From: Leptolyngbya sp. PCC 7375
GTDB lineage: Bacteria; Cyanobacteriota; Cyanobacteriia; Phormidesmidales; Phormidesmidaceae
Reading direction: 5' to 3'
NCBI RefSeq assembly: GCF_000316115.1
Contig: NZ_JH993797.1
Location: forward strand, 6,297,961-6,361,960
DNA: 64,000 nt
A program made the position numbers and the translations under genes. Within the stretch, counting starts at the first letter, position 1. Each line of letters begins with the position of its first letter. Shown one piece after another: positions 53,064 to 60,391 of the stretch. The notes under the pieces are model-generated. The model searched no databases. It was not told the DNA's origin and saw only the letters and a list, made by a program, of their open reading frames with translations.

Positions 53064-53489
53064 ATGAATAAAAAAAGACTGAGTAAGGCTGTTTTTATTG
53101 CTTCTGAGTTAATTAGCGAGCAGATGCTCAATGAATTTATATCTGTTGTATTGAAAGTAAAATCCAAGTCAAAAACAGAAATTGAAGCATGGATACAGAG
53201 ATCCTATTTGAGTAAGTTGATTTTTATACAGATTGTTCTCGGATGGGTTTTTTACCACTCAGTTGTCACGCCTTTTATTAAGAGATACATCTTTGATTTT
53301 TGTTTGCCAGAAGAGTGTATTGCAGAAATAGGTGTACTCAAGCAGCGTATGAATAGAGCAAATGCTGCACCTTGGCACATTCGTCAACGTATCGTGCAAG
53401 AGTATTTACTTCTAATTTGGGCTGTTCACATCCAAGCTAAATTAGAAAATTTGTTTTTGCCTTCTAGTAACCATCAGATTGATGACTAA
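53064..53489 (+). CDS. Membrane protein of PadR module 2, copy 1
   Basis: 141 residues. One hydrophobic segment at about 50-70 (KLIFIQIVLGWVFYHSVVTP). The C-terminal domain EECIAEIGVLKQRMNRANAA, then PWHIRQRIVQEYLLLIWAVH and a final IDD, is repeated in the protein at 53680. Known only as a cyanobacterial domain next to PadR genes, as I recall; function unknown. Confidence 0.72.
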   Translation: MNKKRLSKAVFIASELISEQMLNEFISVVLKVKSKSKTEIEAWIQRSYLSKLIFIQIVLGWVFYHSVVTPFIKRYIFDFCLPEECIAEIGVLKQRMNRANAAPWHIRQRIVQEYLLLIWAVHIQAKLENLFLPSSNHQIDD

Positions 53490-53525
53490 GTTCTAGCTTT
53501 CATACTCTGTGTAAGGAGTCGATCT

Positions 53526-53678
53526 ATGCTTATTCGAAAGCACATTACTACTTCATCTCCAGAAATGACACAGGACTGTATCGAACTGAAAGTTCGGTTA
53601 TCTGGCCCGACGCTTATTAAGCTTGTGTCGATTGCTATGGCAGTCATTTTTGGCTCCAGTGTGTGTGGAGAGTTTTGA
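53526..53678 (+). CDS. 50-residue mini-protein, copy 1
   Basis: Too short for usual annotation. Reads LKVRLSGPTLIKLVSIAMAV before a hydrophobic end. The same core (RLSGPT, K, SIA) appears in the 69-residue protein at 54714, and each follows a copy of the IDD-ending membrane protein, so it is a repeated gene pair rather than chance. Confidence 0.65.
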   Translation: MLIRKHITTSSPEMTQDCIELKVRLSGPTLIKLVSIAMAVIFGSSVCGEF

Positions 53679-53679
53679 G

Positions 53680-54675
53680 ATGGATAAAAATCTTAAGCGC
53701 AAAATACGAAAGTTCTGGCGAGATCGTTTGATAATAGGTTTAGGTAGCCTTAGTATTTTAGGATTTGCTTCTGTACAAGCATTAAGCGTTTTCAATTATC
53801 GTCCTGTACAACCCTCGTGGGTTTTAGAATTTTCTCAATCAGTAGAGGTTTTAACTCAAGAGCGTAGATCTAGAGAAGAAAAAGAAAAAGCAATCTTAGA
53901 TATTAAAAAGATTTCTAGTGAACATAATTTACAGACTACTGAGGCAGTATTTCACTATTTAGAAAGAAATTTAGCTTTGGATTGGGATCTAACTTTGGCT
54001 CTGTCAACAGCTTTAGAGTTGAACCTGGCAATAGAACAGGATTTCGCTTTAGATCAGAATCTGACTCAGGCTCTGGAGCAAAATCAGGGTTTGATTCAGG
54101 ATTTAGATTGGGCGCTAGCTCTAGATCGAGCCCTGGATAAATCCCAAAATCAAAATGAAGGATTGACTCCAGATTTAGTTCAGGATTTGTCTCGGGATAG
54201 GCCTTCTAATCTAATTGATGAGTTGGTTAACAGATTAGAGCAGGCTAATAACAGCTTATTGATGTTCACCATAAATGAAGATCTGGAACAAGCTTATGGT
54301 TTCACCTTGAAAACAGGTAACATCTTAAAAAATCTTCTAGAAAATGAACCAATACGGGCTGGTGCCTTTACAACATCAATGATCTTGTTAGGAGTATCTT
54401 TGTTGGTGTTATTGAGTTTTCTAGTGTTCTTTGGCCGAGTGAAAGGCTCGCTAAGACTTCCTGGTGTGGCTCATATCATTGCATTTCTTCCAGAGGAATA
54501 TGTTGCTGAATTAGGTTATTTACAACATCGATTAAAGAAATCAAAAGCTACTCCCTGGCAAATTCGACGACGGTTAATTCACGAGTTTGTACTCCTAATC
54601 TGGGCCTATTACATCCAAGTGCAGCTAGACAATCTATTTTTAGATTCCAACCAAGACCACACTATTGACGACTGA
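53680..54675 (+). CDS. Membrane protein of PadR module 2, enlarged copy 2
   Basis: 331 residues from the ATG at 53680, one base after the mini-protein stop. Transmembrane segments at about 15-35 and 230-255 (ASMILLGVSLLVLLSFLVFF-like). Between them lies a long repetitive stretch of Leu/Asp/Gln units (ALDQNLTQALEQNQGLIQDL, ALALDRALDKSQ). The C-terminus EEYVAELGYLQHRLKKSKAT, then PWQIRRRLIHEFVLLIWAYY and IDD, matches copy 1. The repeat region is the main difference. Confidence 0.72.
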   Translation: MDKNLKRKIRKFWRDRLIIGLGSLSILGFASVQALSVFNYRPVQPSWVLEFSQSVEVLTQERRSREEKEKAILDIKKISSEHNLQTTEAVFHYLERNLALDWDLTLALSTALELNLAIEQDFALDQNLTQALEQNQGLIQDLDWALALDRALDKSQNQNEGLTPDLVQDLSRDRPSNLIDELVNRLEQANNSLLMFTINEDLEQAYGFTLKTGNILKNLLENEPIRAGAFTTSMILLGVSLLVLLSFLVFFGRVKGSLRLPGVAHIIAFLPEEYVAELGYLQHRLKKSKATPWQIRRRLIHEFVLLIWAYYIQVQLDNLFLDSNQDHTIDD

Positions 54676-54713
54676 GTTTCAAATCACTTGCCATACACCA
54701 AGGAGTAAACCCT

Positions 54714-54923
54714 ATGTTTTTTGGCCAAAAGCAACCAACGCCAACACCACCTACACCAGAACTTGACAGTCTTGAATTTAATCTCCGACTTTCTGGTCCA
54801 ACAATCGTTAAACTGTTATCTATAGCAGTAGCAATATTGTGTGGTTCCGGTGTTCTGGTGCATACCACATCAAATATCATACCTTTAGATGCACCGTCTC
54901 CAAAAGTACAGACAACTCCATAG
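54714..54923 (+). CDS. 69-residue mini-protein, copy 2
   Basis: A Pro/Thr-rich start (KQPTPTPPTPELD), then the shared core EFNLRLSGPTIVKLLSIAVA as a likely membrane segment, and a polar tail. Paralogue of the 50-residue protein at 53526. Last gene of module 2. Confidence 0.62.
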   Translation: MFFGQKQPTPTPPTPELDSLEFNLRLSGPTIVKLLSIAVAILCGSGVLVHTTSNIIPLDAPSPKVQTTP

Positions 54924-54952
54924 AGGGATAAAAAAATCTAAGGAACAAAATC

Positions 54953-55495
54953 TCAATCCAAAACCTCAATTGCTGCAGCCATTTCAGCCTCCGATACATC
55001 CAAATAACGCTGTAATGCCGCCATCGATGACCAGCCCCCTAGCTCCTTAATCGCCTTCATCCGTACCCCAGCCCGGTCTAACCGAGTTGCCCAGGTACGA
55101 CGATTACTATGGCTACTAAATCCTTCCAACCCCAAATAATCACAGGCTCGACGTAATGACTTATCGCAAGCCTGCCGTGAGATGGGTTTATCCTTCTCAC
55201 GACCAGGGAACAGATATCCTGTTGTCGGCAAATTCGACTCACTCAAAATCGTTTTCAGTGTTGAGTGCATGGGCACTGAGCGAGTACGTTTCGTCTTAGT
55301 GGTGATCTTCTTAAAGACGATGGTGTCTCCCACCAAACTTTCTGCCCGCAGCTGCCGCGCTTCACTGATTCGGCAGCCGGTGTAGTAGCAAATTGAGAAT
55401 AGCGCTCGCATATTGGGATTCAACTCAGCCGCCACCTGCCGAAATTGCTCGGCGGTCCACAGCTCAGATTTGCCATTACGCTCGCACTTGGGCAT
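54953..55495 (-). CDS. Minimal tyrosine recombinase (catalytic domain only)
   Basis: 180 residues. Catalytic residues are identifiable: Arg in YTGCRISEARQLR, Lys in the beta-hairpin ITTKTKRTRSV, HxxR in SSHSNRRTW, Trp replacing the second His in LGGWSS, and Tyr in RYLDVSEAEM. The usual N-terminal core-binding domain is absent. Such short recombinases are found on cyanobacterial plasmids and may resolve multimers or promote integration. Confidence 0.85.
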   Translation of the reverse strand: MPKCERNGKSELWTAEQFRQVAAELNPNMRALFSICYYTGCRISEARQLRAESLVGDTIVFKKITTKTKRTRSVPMHSTLKTILSESNLPTTGYLFPGREKDKPISRQACDKSLRRACDYLGLEGFSSHSNRRTWATRLDRAGVRMKAIKELGGWSSMAALQRYLDVSEAEMAAAIEVLD

Positions 55496-55640
55496 AGTTG
55501 CTGATATTTAAGAAAGAGCAACTTTAGAATACCGAATTCTCAATGGCCTGGCTCAAACGCCCAAAATACGTGGCTGCTTATTGAGAATTGACTCCGGCAA
55601 ATTTCAACTGTCACATGAGGCCTAACTCAATGTTCGTAGG

Positions 55641-55726
55641 TGTTTACACGGTTAACAGTGTAAACAGTTTCAGCGACAAATAAAGTAGCCGACGTCTTAC
55701 CCGGCAACCGTTAACGCTGTTTACAC
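55641..55726. promoter_or_regulatory. Palindromic operator of the RHH repressor
   Basis: TGTTTACAC (55641-55649) and GTGTAAACA (55658-55666) form a perfect inverted repeat with an 8-bp spacer. A third TGTTTACAC lies at 55718-55726, just before the ATG at 55737. Strong candidate autoregulation site. Confidence 0.75.
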
Positions 55727-55736
55727 CGTCTACACC

Positions 55737-55949
55737 ATGAGCAAACCCATCGCCTCGGCCCGGATTCCCCATAGTTGGCATGACCAGATACGTGCGATCG
55801 CAACCGAAACCGGACGCACTCCCAGCGAGGTAGTTAAGGAAGCTATTGGGCTGTACTTAGAAAAAACAGATCCTGAATCGGTAGCCTCTATGGGGCGTCG
55901 TCTGAACCGACTGGAATCACAGTTCAAGAAACTAGCTCAGTTAGTCTAA
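55737..55949 (+). CDS. Ribbon-helix-helix repressor
   Basis: 70 residues: RIPHSWHDQIRAIATETGRT forms the ribbon and first helix, PSEVVKEAIGLYLEKT the second, and a leucine-rich coiled-coil tail follows (MGRRLNRLESQFKKL). It probably binds the TGTTTACAC repeats in front of it. No toxin partner is adjacent on the same strand. Confidence 0.75.
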   Translation: MSKPIASARIPHSWHDQIRAIATETGRTPSEVVKEAIGLYLEKTDPESVASMGRRLNRLESQFKKLAQLV

Positions 55950-55967
55950 ATTTTATGGCTCAGTAAC

Positions 55968-56768
55968 CTAGCCCTCTCGATAAGCCTTGAGAAAGTCCTG
56001 CCATTTTTCGGCAACTTTTTGCTCTGCTGCTATTGCTTCATCATTGGCATGAATTTCCTCTTTGTGGGCTTCGTAGTATGCTACTTGCCTTTGCACATAT
56101 TCAGGATCAGACCATAGGTCAGACCATAGCTCCTTATCTTTCTGCGTCATATACTCTAAATGAGCTAATGCTTTCTGACTTTCCTCGCCTATAAGTCGTC
56201 TTAATCGCTCATCTATCTCAATTTTCTGACTTAGAAAATGTTCTAAAGTGCCCTCACGAATCCAATCCTGATAATTGGGATTATGCGCTATGAAGTCGAT
56301 GACCGACTTACCCCAAAAGCTTTCTACAAGAGGATCTAGAACTTCAACGACATAGCTTAACGTCAGCACGTCCGGTTCTTGGGTGCTCGTCATTGATAGG
56401 TGGACAATCTGATTTCTGATGCGTCCAAACTCACGATATTTTGCAAGTTTCTCTTTTTCGAGTTTAATTCCTGTTGTTGCCCAAAGTCTATCAGGTAGCT
56501 CTTCGTAGGTTAGAGTTCGCCCTTTTTCTAACAAGTCCAGTAGCGTGAGGAGATCGTCAGTGTTTTCTTGTTTAGGAAATTTGGAGAAAATTAGCAGCGG
56601 ATGTTCTTCAGCTATTCGAGCTTTTAGCAGTATTTCTGCGGCTTGTGCTGTATGAACCACACATCTCAGGTTTCTACGTTGTGCAGCTTCTAAAAAAGCT
56701 TCGTGTAAAAGGAGCATCCCCGTTACTCGCATATTAACGGGTACATCTTTCATGGAGTTTCGATCCAT
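55968..56768 (-). CDS. HEPN-like protein
   Basis: 266 residues. Helical N-terminal domain with HTAQAAEILLKARIAEEHP and, after about 60 residues, FGRIRNQIVHLS, which contains R-x4-H, the ribonuclease motif of HEPN domains. The C-terminal half is helical and charged. HEPN proteins are toxins, effectors or nucleotide sensors. No nucleotidyltransferase partner is adjacent. The call rests on the RNxxxH pattern and helical layout only. Confidence 0.5.
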   Translation of the reverse strand: MDRNSMKDVPVNMRVTGMLLLHEAFLEAAQRRNLRCVVHTAQAAEILLKARIAEEHPLLIFSKFPKQENTDDLLTLLDLLEKGRTLTYEELPDRLWATTGIKLEKEKLAKYREFGRIRNQIVHLSMTSTQEPDVLTLSYVVEVLDPLVESFWGKSVIDFIAHNPNYQDWIREGTLEHFLSQKIEIDERLRRLIGEESQKALAHLEYMTQKDKELWSDLWSDPEYVQRQVAYYEAHKEEIHANDEAIAAEQKVAEKWQDFLKAYREG

Positions 56769-56871
56769 TGTCCTAAATCTGGAGACCTAAATTACTTAAT
56801 ATTCACTAAACACCCTGCATATCTGGCTTATCTGATGATATTTGAATTATTTTGACTCGGCTTGCCGGAAA

Positions 56872-57432
56872 CTATTTCTTTTGGCGATAATTCCAAGGTT
56901 TCTCAGCGTCAGGAGTTGTCCAAACCCCTGCGGACTGCTCTTTTGCCATCTTCTCAGCACGCACTAAAACATCTGGCTGTGGGCAACTGTCCGAATACTT
57001 CTCATAGTGATAAGCCATCCCATCCATCACCATCTGAGAATTGAGATGAATTTCTGAGCCATCAGGACGGATAACAAACAGGTCGGCCACTGTGCGACCA
57101 TAGCGATCTTTCTCAATCGGCACTACACCGATAGCCCCATCACCTTGAGCGACTAGCGATCGCAAATGGTCCCGTGCCTCAATTCCTCCTGGCTGCTCTA
57201 TCTCAGGCGAATCCGTCCCACAAAATCTGATTTTCAGCTCCTGGCCACCACGTTCAACTCGCAGCGTATCACCATCGTAAATAGAGCCTTCTACCACCTG
57301 ATACCACTCAGTATTCTGATTGCTGAAAATCGCCTGTTTCAGGGCCAACCCAATTTGCTCTGGGAATAGACGCGGCAGGACGGCTACCACACCCACCAAC
57401 ACGAGTGGTATGACTCCGCGTTTCACTTTCAC
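56872..57432 (-). CDS. Thermonuclease-family nuclease (SNase-like)
   Basis: 186 residues. An N-terminal hydrophobic segment (GVIPLVLVGVVAVLPRLF) may be a signal or anchor. The SNase core carries the active-site residues: Asp in YDGDTLRVERG, Arg in IRFCGTDSPEIE with its Asp and Glu, and Arg in EKDRYGRTVADLF. The end AKEQSAGVWTTPDAEKPWNY is family-typical. Probably exported, acting on DNA or RNA. Its 5' end overlaps the TolC-like gene by 125 bp. Confidence 0.87.
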   Translation of the reverse strand: MKVKRGVIPLVLVGVVAVLPRLFPEQIGLALKQAIFSNQNTEWYQVVEGSIYDGDTLRVERGGQELKIRFCGTDSPEIEQPGGIEARDHLRSLVAQGDGAIGVVPIEKDRYGRTVADLFVIRPDGSEIHLNSQMVMDGMAYHYEKYSDSCPQPDVLVRAEKMAKEQSAGVWTTPDAEKPWNYRQKK

Positions 57433-58021
57433 CGATCAGTATCTCCAGGTTTCGTACGTCCTGAGCTTGCCCGATACGATGCTCAGAGCACCGAGCCGTC
57501 AGCTCGGCGGTCCGCTGCCATAGACCAATCATGCTAGTCGTTGCCCCCTGTCCCGTTCGGTATCTAGCCTCGGCCACCGCCACCTGTAGTTGATGACTCT
57601 CCAGCTGCGATGCCAGCAGCATGGCCTGTCGGTCCAGGTGCTCATAGTTTAGTACTAGGTCAACGATCTCACGGGTAATGCCCTCGGCCACTTCCTCACG
57701 ACGGCGAATCAGATTGGCGGCTTCGAGTTCGAGCGTTGCGATCGCAAGCCGATCTCGCTGCACATCCCCACCGCCCAAAACGTTCTGTATTAACCGCACC
57801 GGGTCCATTGTCAGATAGTTGGTCCATTGCCGCGCTTCTGCATAATCCTGTCGTTCAGCCGTAAGTTCAAGCTGTTGATTGATCGCCTCAATTTCTGATG
57901 ACTGCGCTATCGCCTGCTGAGTCAGCCTCTCTAAACAATCCATCGAACTGTTCAGACAAGGAAGGGCCAGTGCTGGTGCGGACCATGAGAGTAATTTCAA
58001 CATTGAGCAGACCGCTAGCAT
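57308..58021 (-). CDS. TolC-like outer-membrane-factor fragment or homologue
   Basis: 237 residues from the ATG at 58021, chosen because it starts a signal peptide (MLAVCSMLKLLSWSAPALA). The body is heptad-rich helix (SEIEAINQQLELTAERQDYA and REIVDLVLNYEHLDRQAMLL), like the periplasmic barrel of TolC-type proteins, with GQGATTSMIGLWQRTAEL. It is much shorter than TolC. Its N-terminus overlaps the HlyD-like gene by 134 bp and its C-terminus overlaps the nuclease gene. Confidence 0.6.
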   Translation of the reverse strand: MLAVCSMLKLLSWSAPALALPCLNSSMDCLERLTQQAIAQSSEIEAINQQLELTAERQDYAEARQWTNYLTMDPVRLIQNVLGGGDVQRDRLAIATLELEAANLIRRREEVAEGITREIVDLVLNYEHLDRQAMLLASQLESHQLQVAVAEARYRTGQGATTSMIGLWQRTAELTARCSEHRIGQAQDVRNLEILIGESETRSHTTRVGGCGSRPAASIPRANWVGPETGDFQQSEY

Positions 58022-58820
58022 CCTGACCCAGCCACTTAACCCGCCGAATCCTGCCAGCGTAGGGACTGCGGATGATGGCCAAGTTTGCGATCGCATTGTC
58101 AATTTCATCCAGCTTCAATCGAGTTTGAGATATCTGATAATCACGGTCCCTGAGCCGCTGTTCATACTGTGCCCATTGGTTTTGATAACTCAGCTGGTCA
58201 CGATTGCGAGCGCTAGCATCGACGGCCACAGCCCGCGAGTGCTCATACTCCGCCGTCGAGCGTTTACCCAGGGCTAGCTGATAATCCCGCACAGCGGCAG
58301 TATGCTCTCGCTGCAGCTCCGCCAGGTTCGCTGACTCATGTTCCAATACCAATGGGTTAAGGTTCGGTAGCTCCGCTAGGTAGGCCATTTCCTGATGCTT
58401 TGCCTGTATCGCTGCTTCAGCCTGGTCTACATCAGCCTTCGCTCTATCAATCGCCGCATTCTGCTCCAAATACGTCGGTCTTTCAATAGCTGGTGGGGTA
58501 GCCGGTGGCAGTGGCGGAGTGATGGTAGCTACCTCTAGCCGGTGTAGTGCCAGGTCAAGCTGTTTTGCCTGAGCCTCCAGTTGTCTACGTTCCCGTCCAC
58601 GGTCGGCCAGTAGCTGGGTAGCAAATACCCGGTCGCCTTCCTTGACTTTTAAATCTTCTGGGTCAGCCACCGAGACACTAATGGTTAGCCGTTTGGGGTC
58701 GTCGCTTGCAGTGGTTGAGAATACTGGTTCTGGGGGATACGGGCCATAAATCTCCCCAAAGGCAGTCATCCCCGTCAACACTGCTGTGCTCAGTAGATAA
58801 GAGAGGGTGCGTCGAATCAT
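57888..58820 (-). CDS. HlyD-like periplasmic adaptor
   Basis: 310 residues from the ATG at 58820, which overlaps the upstream stop by 4 bp (ATGA). Signal peptide or anchor (LSYLLSTAVLTGMTAFG), then a biotinyl-lipoyl-like half (DPEDLKVKEGDRVFATQLLA), a long coiled coil, and the second half-motif IRSPYAGRIRRVKWLGQDA. These are the parts of membrane-fusion proteins. No ABC or RND pump gene is adjacent in the window. Confidence 0.78.
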   Translation of the reverse strand: MIRRTLSYLLSTAVLTGMTAFGEIYGPYPPEPVFSTTASDDPKRLTISVSVADPEDLKVKEGDRVFATQLLADRGRERRQLEAQAKQLDLALHRLEVATITPPLPPATPPAIERPTYLEQNAAIDRAKADVDQAEAAIQAKHQEMAYLAELPNLNPLVLEHESANLAELQREHTAAVRDYQLALGKRSTAEYEHSRAVAVDASARNRDQLSYQNQWAQYEQRLRDRDYQISQTRLKLDEIDNAIANLAIIRSPYAGRIRRVKWLGQDASGLLNVEITLMVRTSTGPSLSEQFDGLFREADSAGDSAVIRN

Positions 58821-59836
58821 TCCAGAATCAGAGCGGTGATGGTGCCGGTAGCCCACTGGTCGTTGAGCTGTGCGATCTCAAGCTCTACCGGATGGTAGCT
58901 AAGCGTCACGGATTCACCAGATACGGCTATGGTTTCCAGCTGCCGCCCGTCGCTAACGGTCTGGATCTCTTCTGGAAAATCAACAACAATCGAACCGCTG
59001 AGATAAATGCTGTTGCCGGGATAGGAATTCATCAGATTTCCCAACGCTGCAGCTATGTCTTGATCATTTAACGAGAGAGTCTTTGTTAATCGCTGTGTTA
59101 GCTTACCTGCCTTAGTTATGAGCTTTTCAGTAATGATGCTTTCACCAGTTTTATAGACGCCTTTGCCATTCGTGACAATAAATTCTGAGCCTTCATTGCC
59201 GAGGATCAGATAGCTGCCAGTGGCGTCTGTACGGTCATGATTCCACACACCGATAATGTCGGCATACACCTCGGCGGTGGCAGCATTGCGGTTGTAGGTT
59301 GCGATCGCACCATCCCGCAGACCCAAACCTTGATTTACCTGAGTTTGTACACCACCTGCACCCGCCAGCCACAGGCCAGTTACCAGAATCGCGACGGCAA
59401 CAGAGAGCACCCAATATTCACCAGGGCCGCCCGTGCAGATTCTGCGCTTAGGATTGCCAACGCTGATGGCCCATACTGGCACCGGCCAAAATAGCTGGAC
59501 TCCCTGACGAGTGAAGCAATCGGCAAAGCAGGCCAGCACATGACCTAATGGCAGTGCTAGCCATGGTTTTATGGCCCCCAGTGCAAACCCGATCCCTATG
59601 GATATCGCTGCTAGTGTGACCGTCGCTAATAGGGAATGGGTGATGGACCGATGGGGATAACGATCTTCAATCCATGAGCTGATGGGAAAGCAGATTTGGC
59701 CGATCAGACTGGTGGTGGTATCGATATCGGGCAGCTGGGAGCCCAATACTGCCAACCCTAAGGGCAGAGGGGCCGCTGTACCTAGGAATAAGGAAGCGCC
59801 TGCGGTTGCGATCGCGGCGTGGGTAATCGCCATCAT
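58817..59836 (-). CDS. YdjM-like membrane metal-dependent hydrolase with extra C-terminal domain
   Basis: 339 residues. The N-terminal about 180 residues match the LexA-regulated YdjM/DUF457 family: THAAIATAGASLFLG, GSQLPDIDTTTSLIGQI, HRSITHSLLATVTL with metal-binding His/Asp, and several transmembrane helices. The C-terminal about 160 residues are soluble and beta-rich (YADIIGVWNHDRTDATGSYL, SIYLSGSIVVDF). YdjM proteins are usually about 190 residues, so the tail is an addition. Heads the overlapping cluster with the HlyD-like gene. Confidence 0.75.
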   Translation of the reverse strand: MMAITHAAIATAGASLFLGTAAPLPLGLAVLGSQLPDIDTTTSLIGQICFPISSWIEDRYPHRSITHSLLATVTLAAISIGIGFALGAIKPWLALPLGHVLACFADCFTRQGVQLFWPVPVWAISVGNPKRRICTGGPGEYWVLSVAVAILVTGLWLAGAGGVQTQVNQGLGLRDGAIATYNRNAATAEVYADIIGVWNHDRTDATGSYLILGNEGSEFIVTNGKGVYKTGESIITEKLITKAGKLTQRLTKTLSLNDQDIAAALGNLMNSYPGNSIYLSGSIVVDFPEEIQTVSDGRQLETIAVSGESVTLSYHPVELEIAQLNDQWATGTITALILE

Positions 59837-59899
59837 GGACAATCTTGCAGATAACCAGTAGGGTCAGAATTCCCGCTGGAATGCACTGCCCAAAGCACC

Positions 59900-60010
59900 A
59901 TGGTTACCATTTTTAGGCTCGGTGGAGTCCTGTATCTGATCTACACCCGAGACCATCATCCACCCCATGTCCATGGAAGTCTGGGATTCAATTTATGGAG
60001 ATACCCAATG
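59900..60010 (+). pseudogene. DUF4160 gene with central deletion
   Basis: The N-terminal codons (TIFRLGGVLYLIYTRDHHPP and HVHG) and the last 33 bp of the gene are present, but about 190 bp between them are missing relative to the reconstructed gene at 27.6-30.3 kb. The deletion shifts the end of the gene into the frame of the DUF2442 gene, creating one 129-codon open frame. Confidence 0.8.
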
Positions 60011-60289
60011 AACACAAGCCAGACTCTGCATGATGCCGTGGTTGTCGCCCCCTCGGTTAGGCCAGAGGATGTCATTGATGCCCATTATGATGCTGATACC
60101 CGTGAAATCGTCGTCAGCTTTCAAGATGGCAAAGTAGCCCGAGTACTCACCACCGAGTTTGAAGAACTTGCCGCCGCCACTGCCACCGACTACGAGCATC
60201 TAGATGGTACCCGCTCAGGCGTGACCTGTATTACTGATACGGTTGATTTTGCCGTTGCAGCTAGCTGGTGGCGAGAACAGGCTGTTTGA
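60008..60289 (+). CDS. DUF2442 protein
   Basis: 93 residues from the ATG at 60008 (MNTSQTLHDAVVVAP). Family features: VIDAHYDADTREIVVSFQDG, a central YEHLDGTRSGVTCITDTVDF and a final WWREQAV. DUF2442 genes usually follow DUF4160 genes in an ATGA overlap, forming a probable toxin-antitoxin-like pair. Because of the upstream deletion it can also be read as the end of a 129-residue fusion. Confidence 0.78.
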   Translation: MNTSQTLHDAVVVAPSVRPEDVIDAHYDADTREIVVSFQDGKVARVLTTEFEELAAATATDYEHLDGTRSGVTCITDTVDFAVAASWWREQAV

Positions 60290-60391
60290 CGATAGGAAAG
60301 TAAGGGGTATTGGCGGTTGAGATCGCAACTATAGATAGTTATTGATTAGACCGACTATCCTATAGACTCAGCCCCCTGGATGAGGTCAGCC

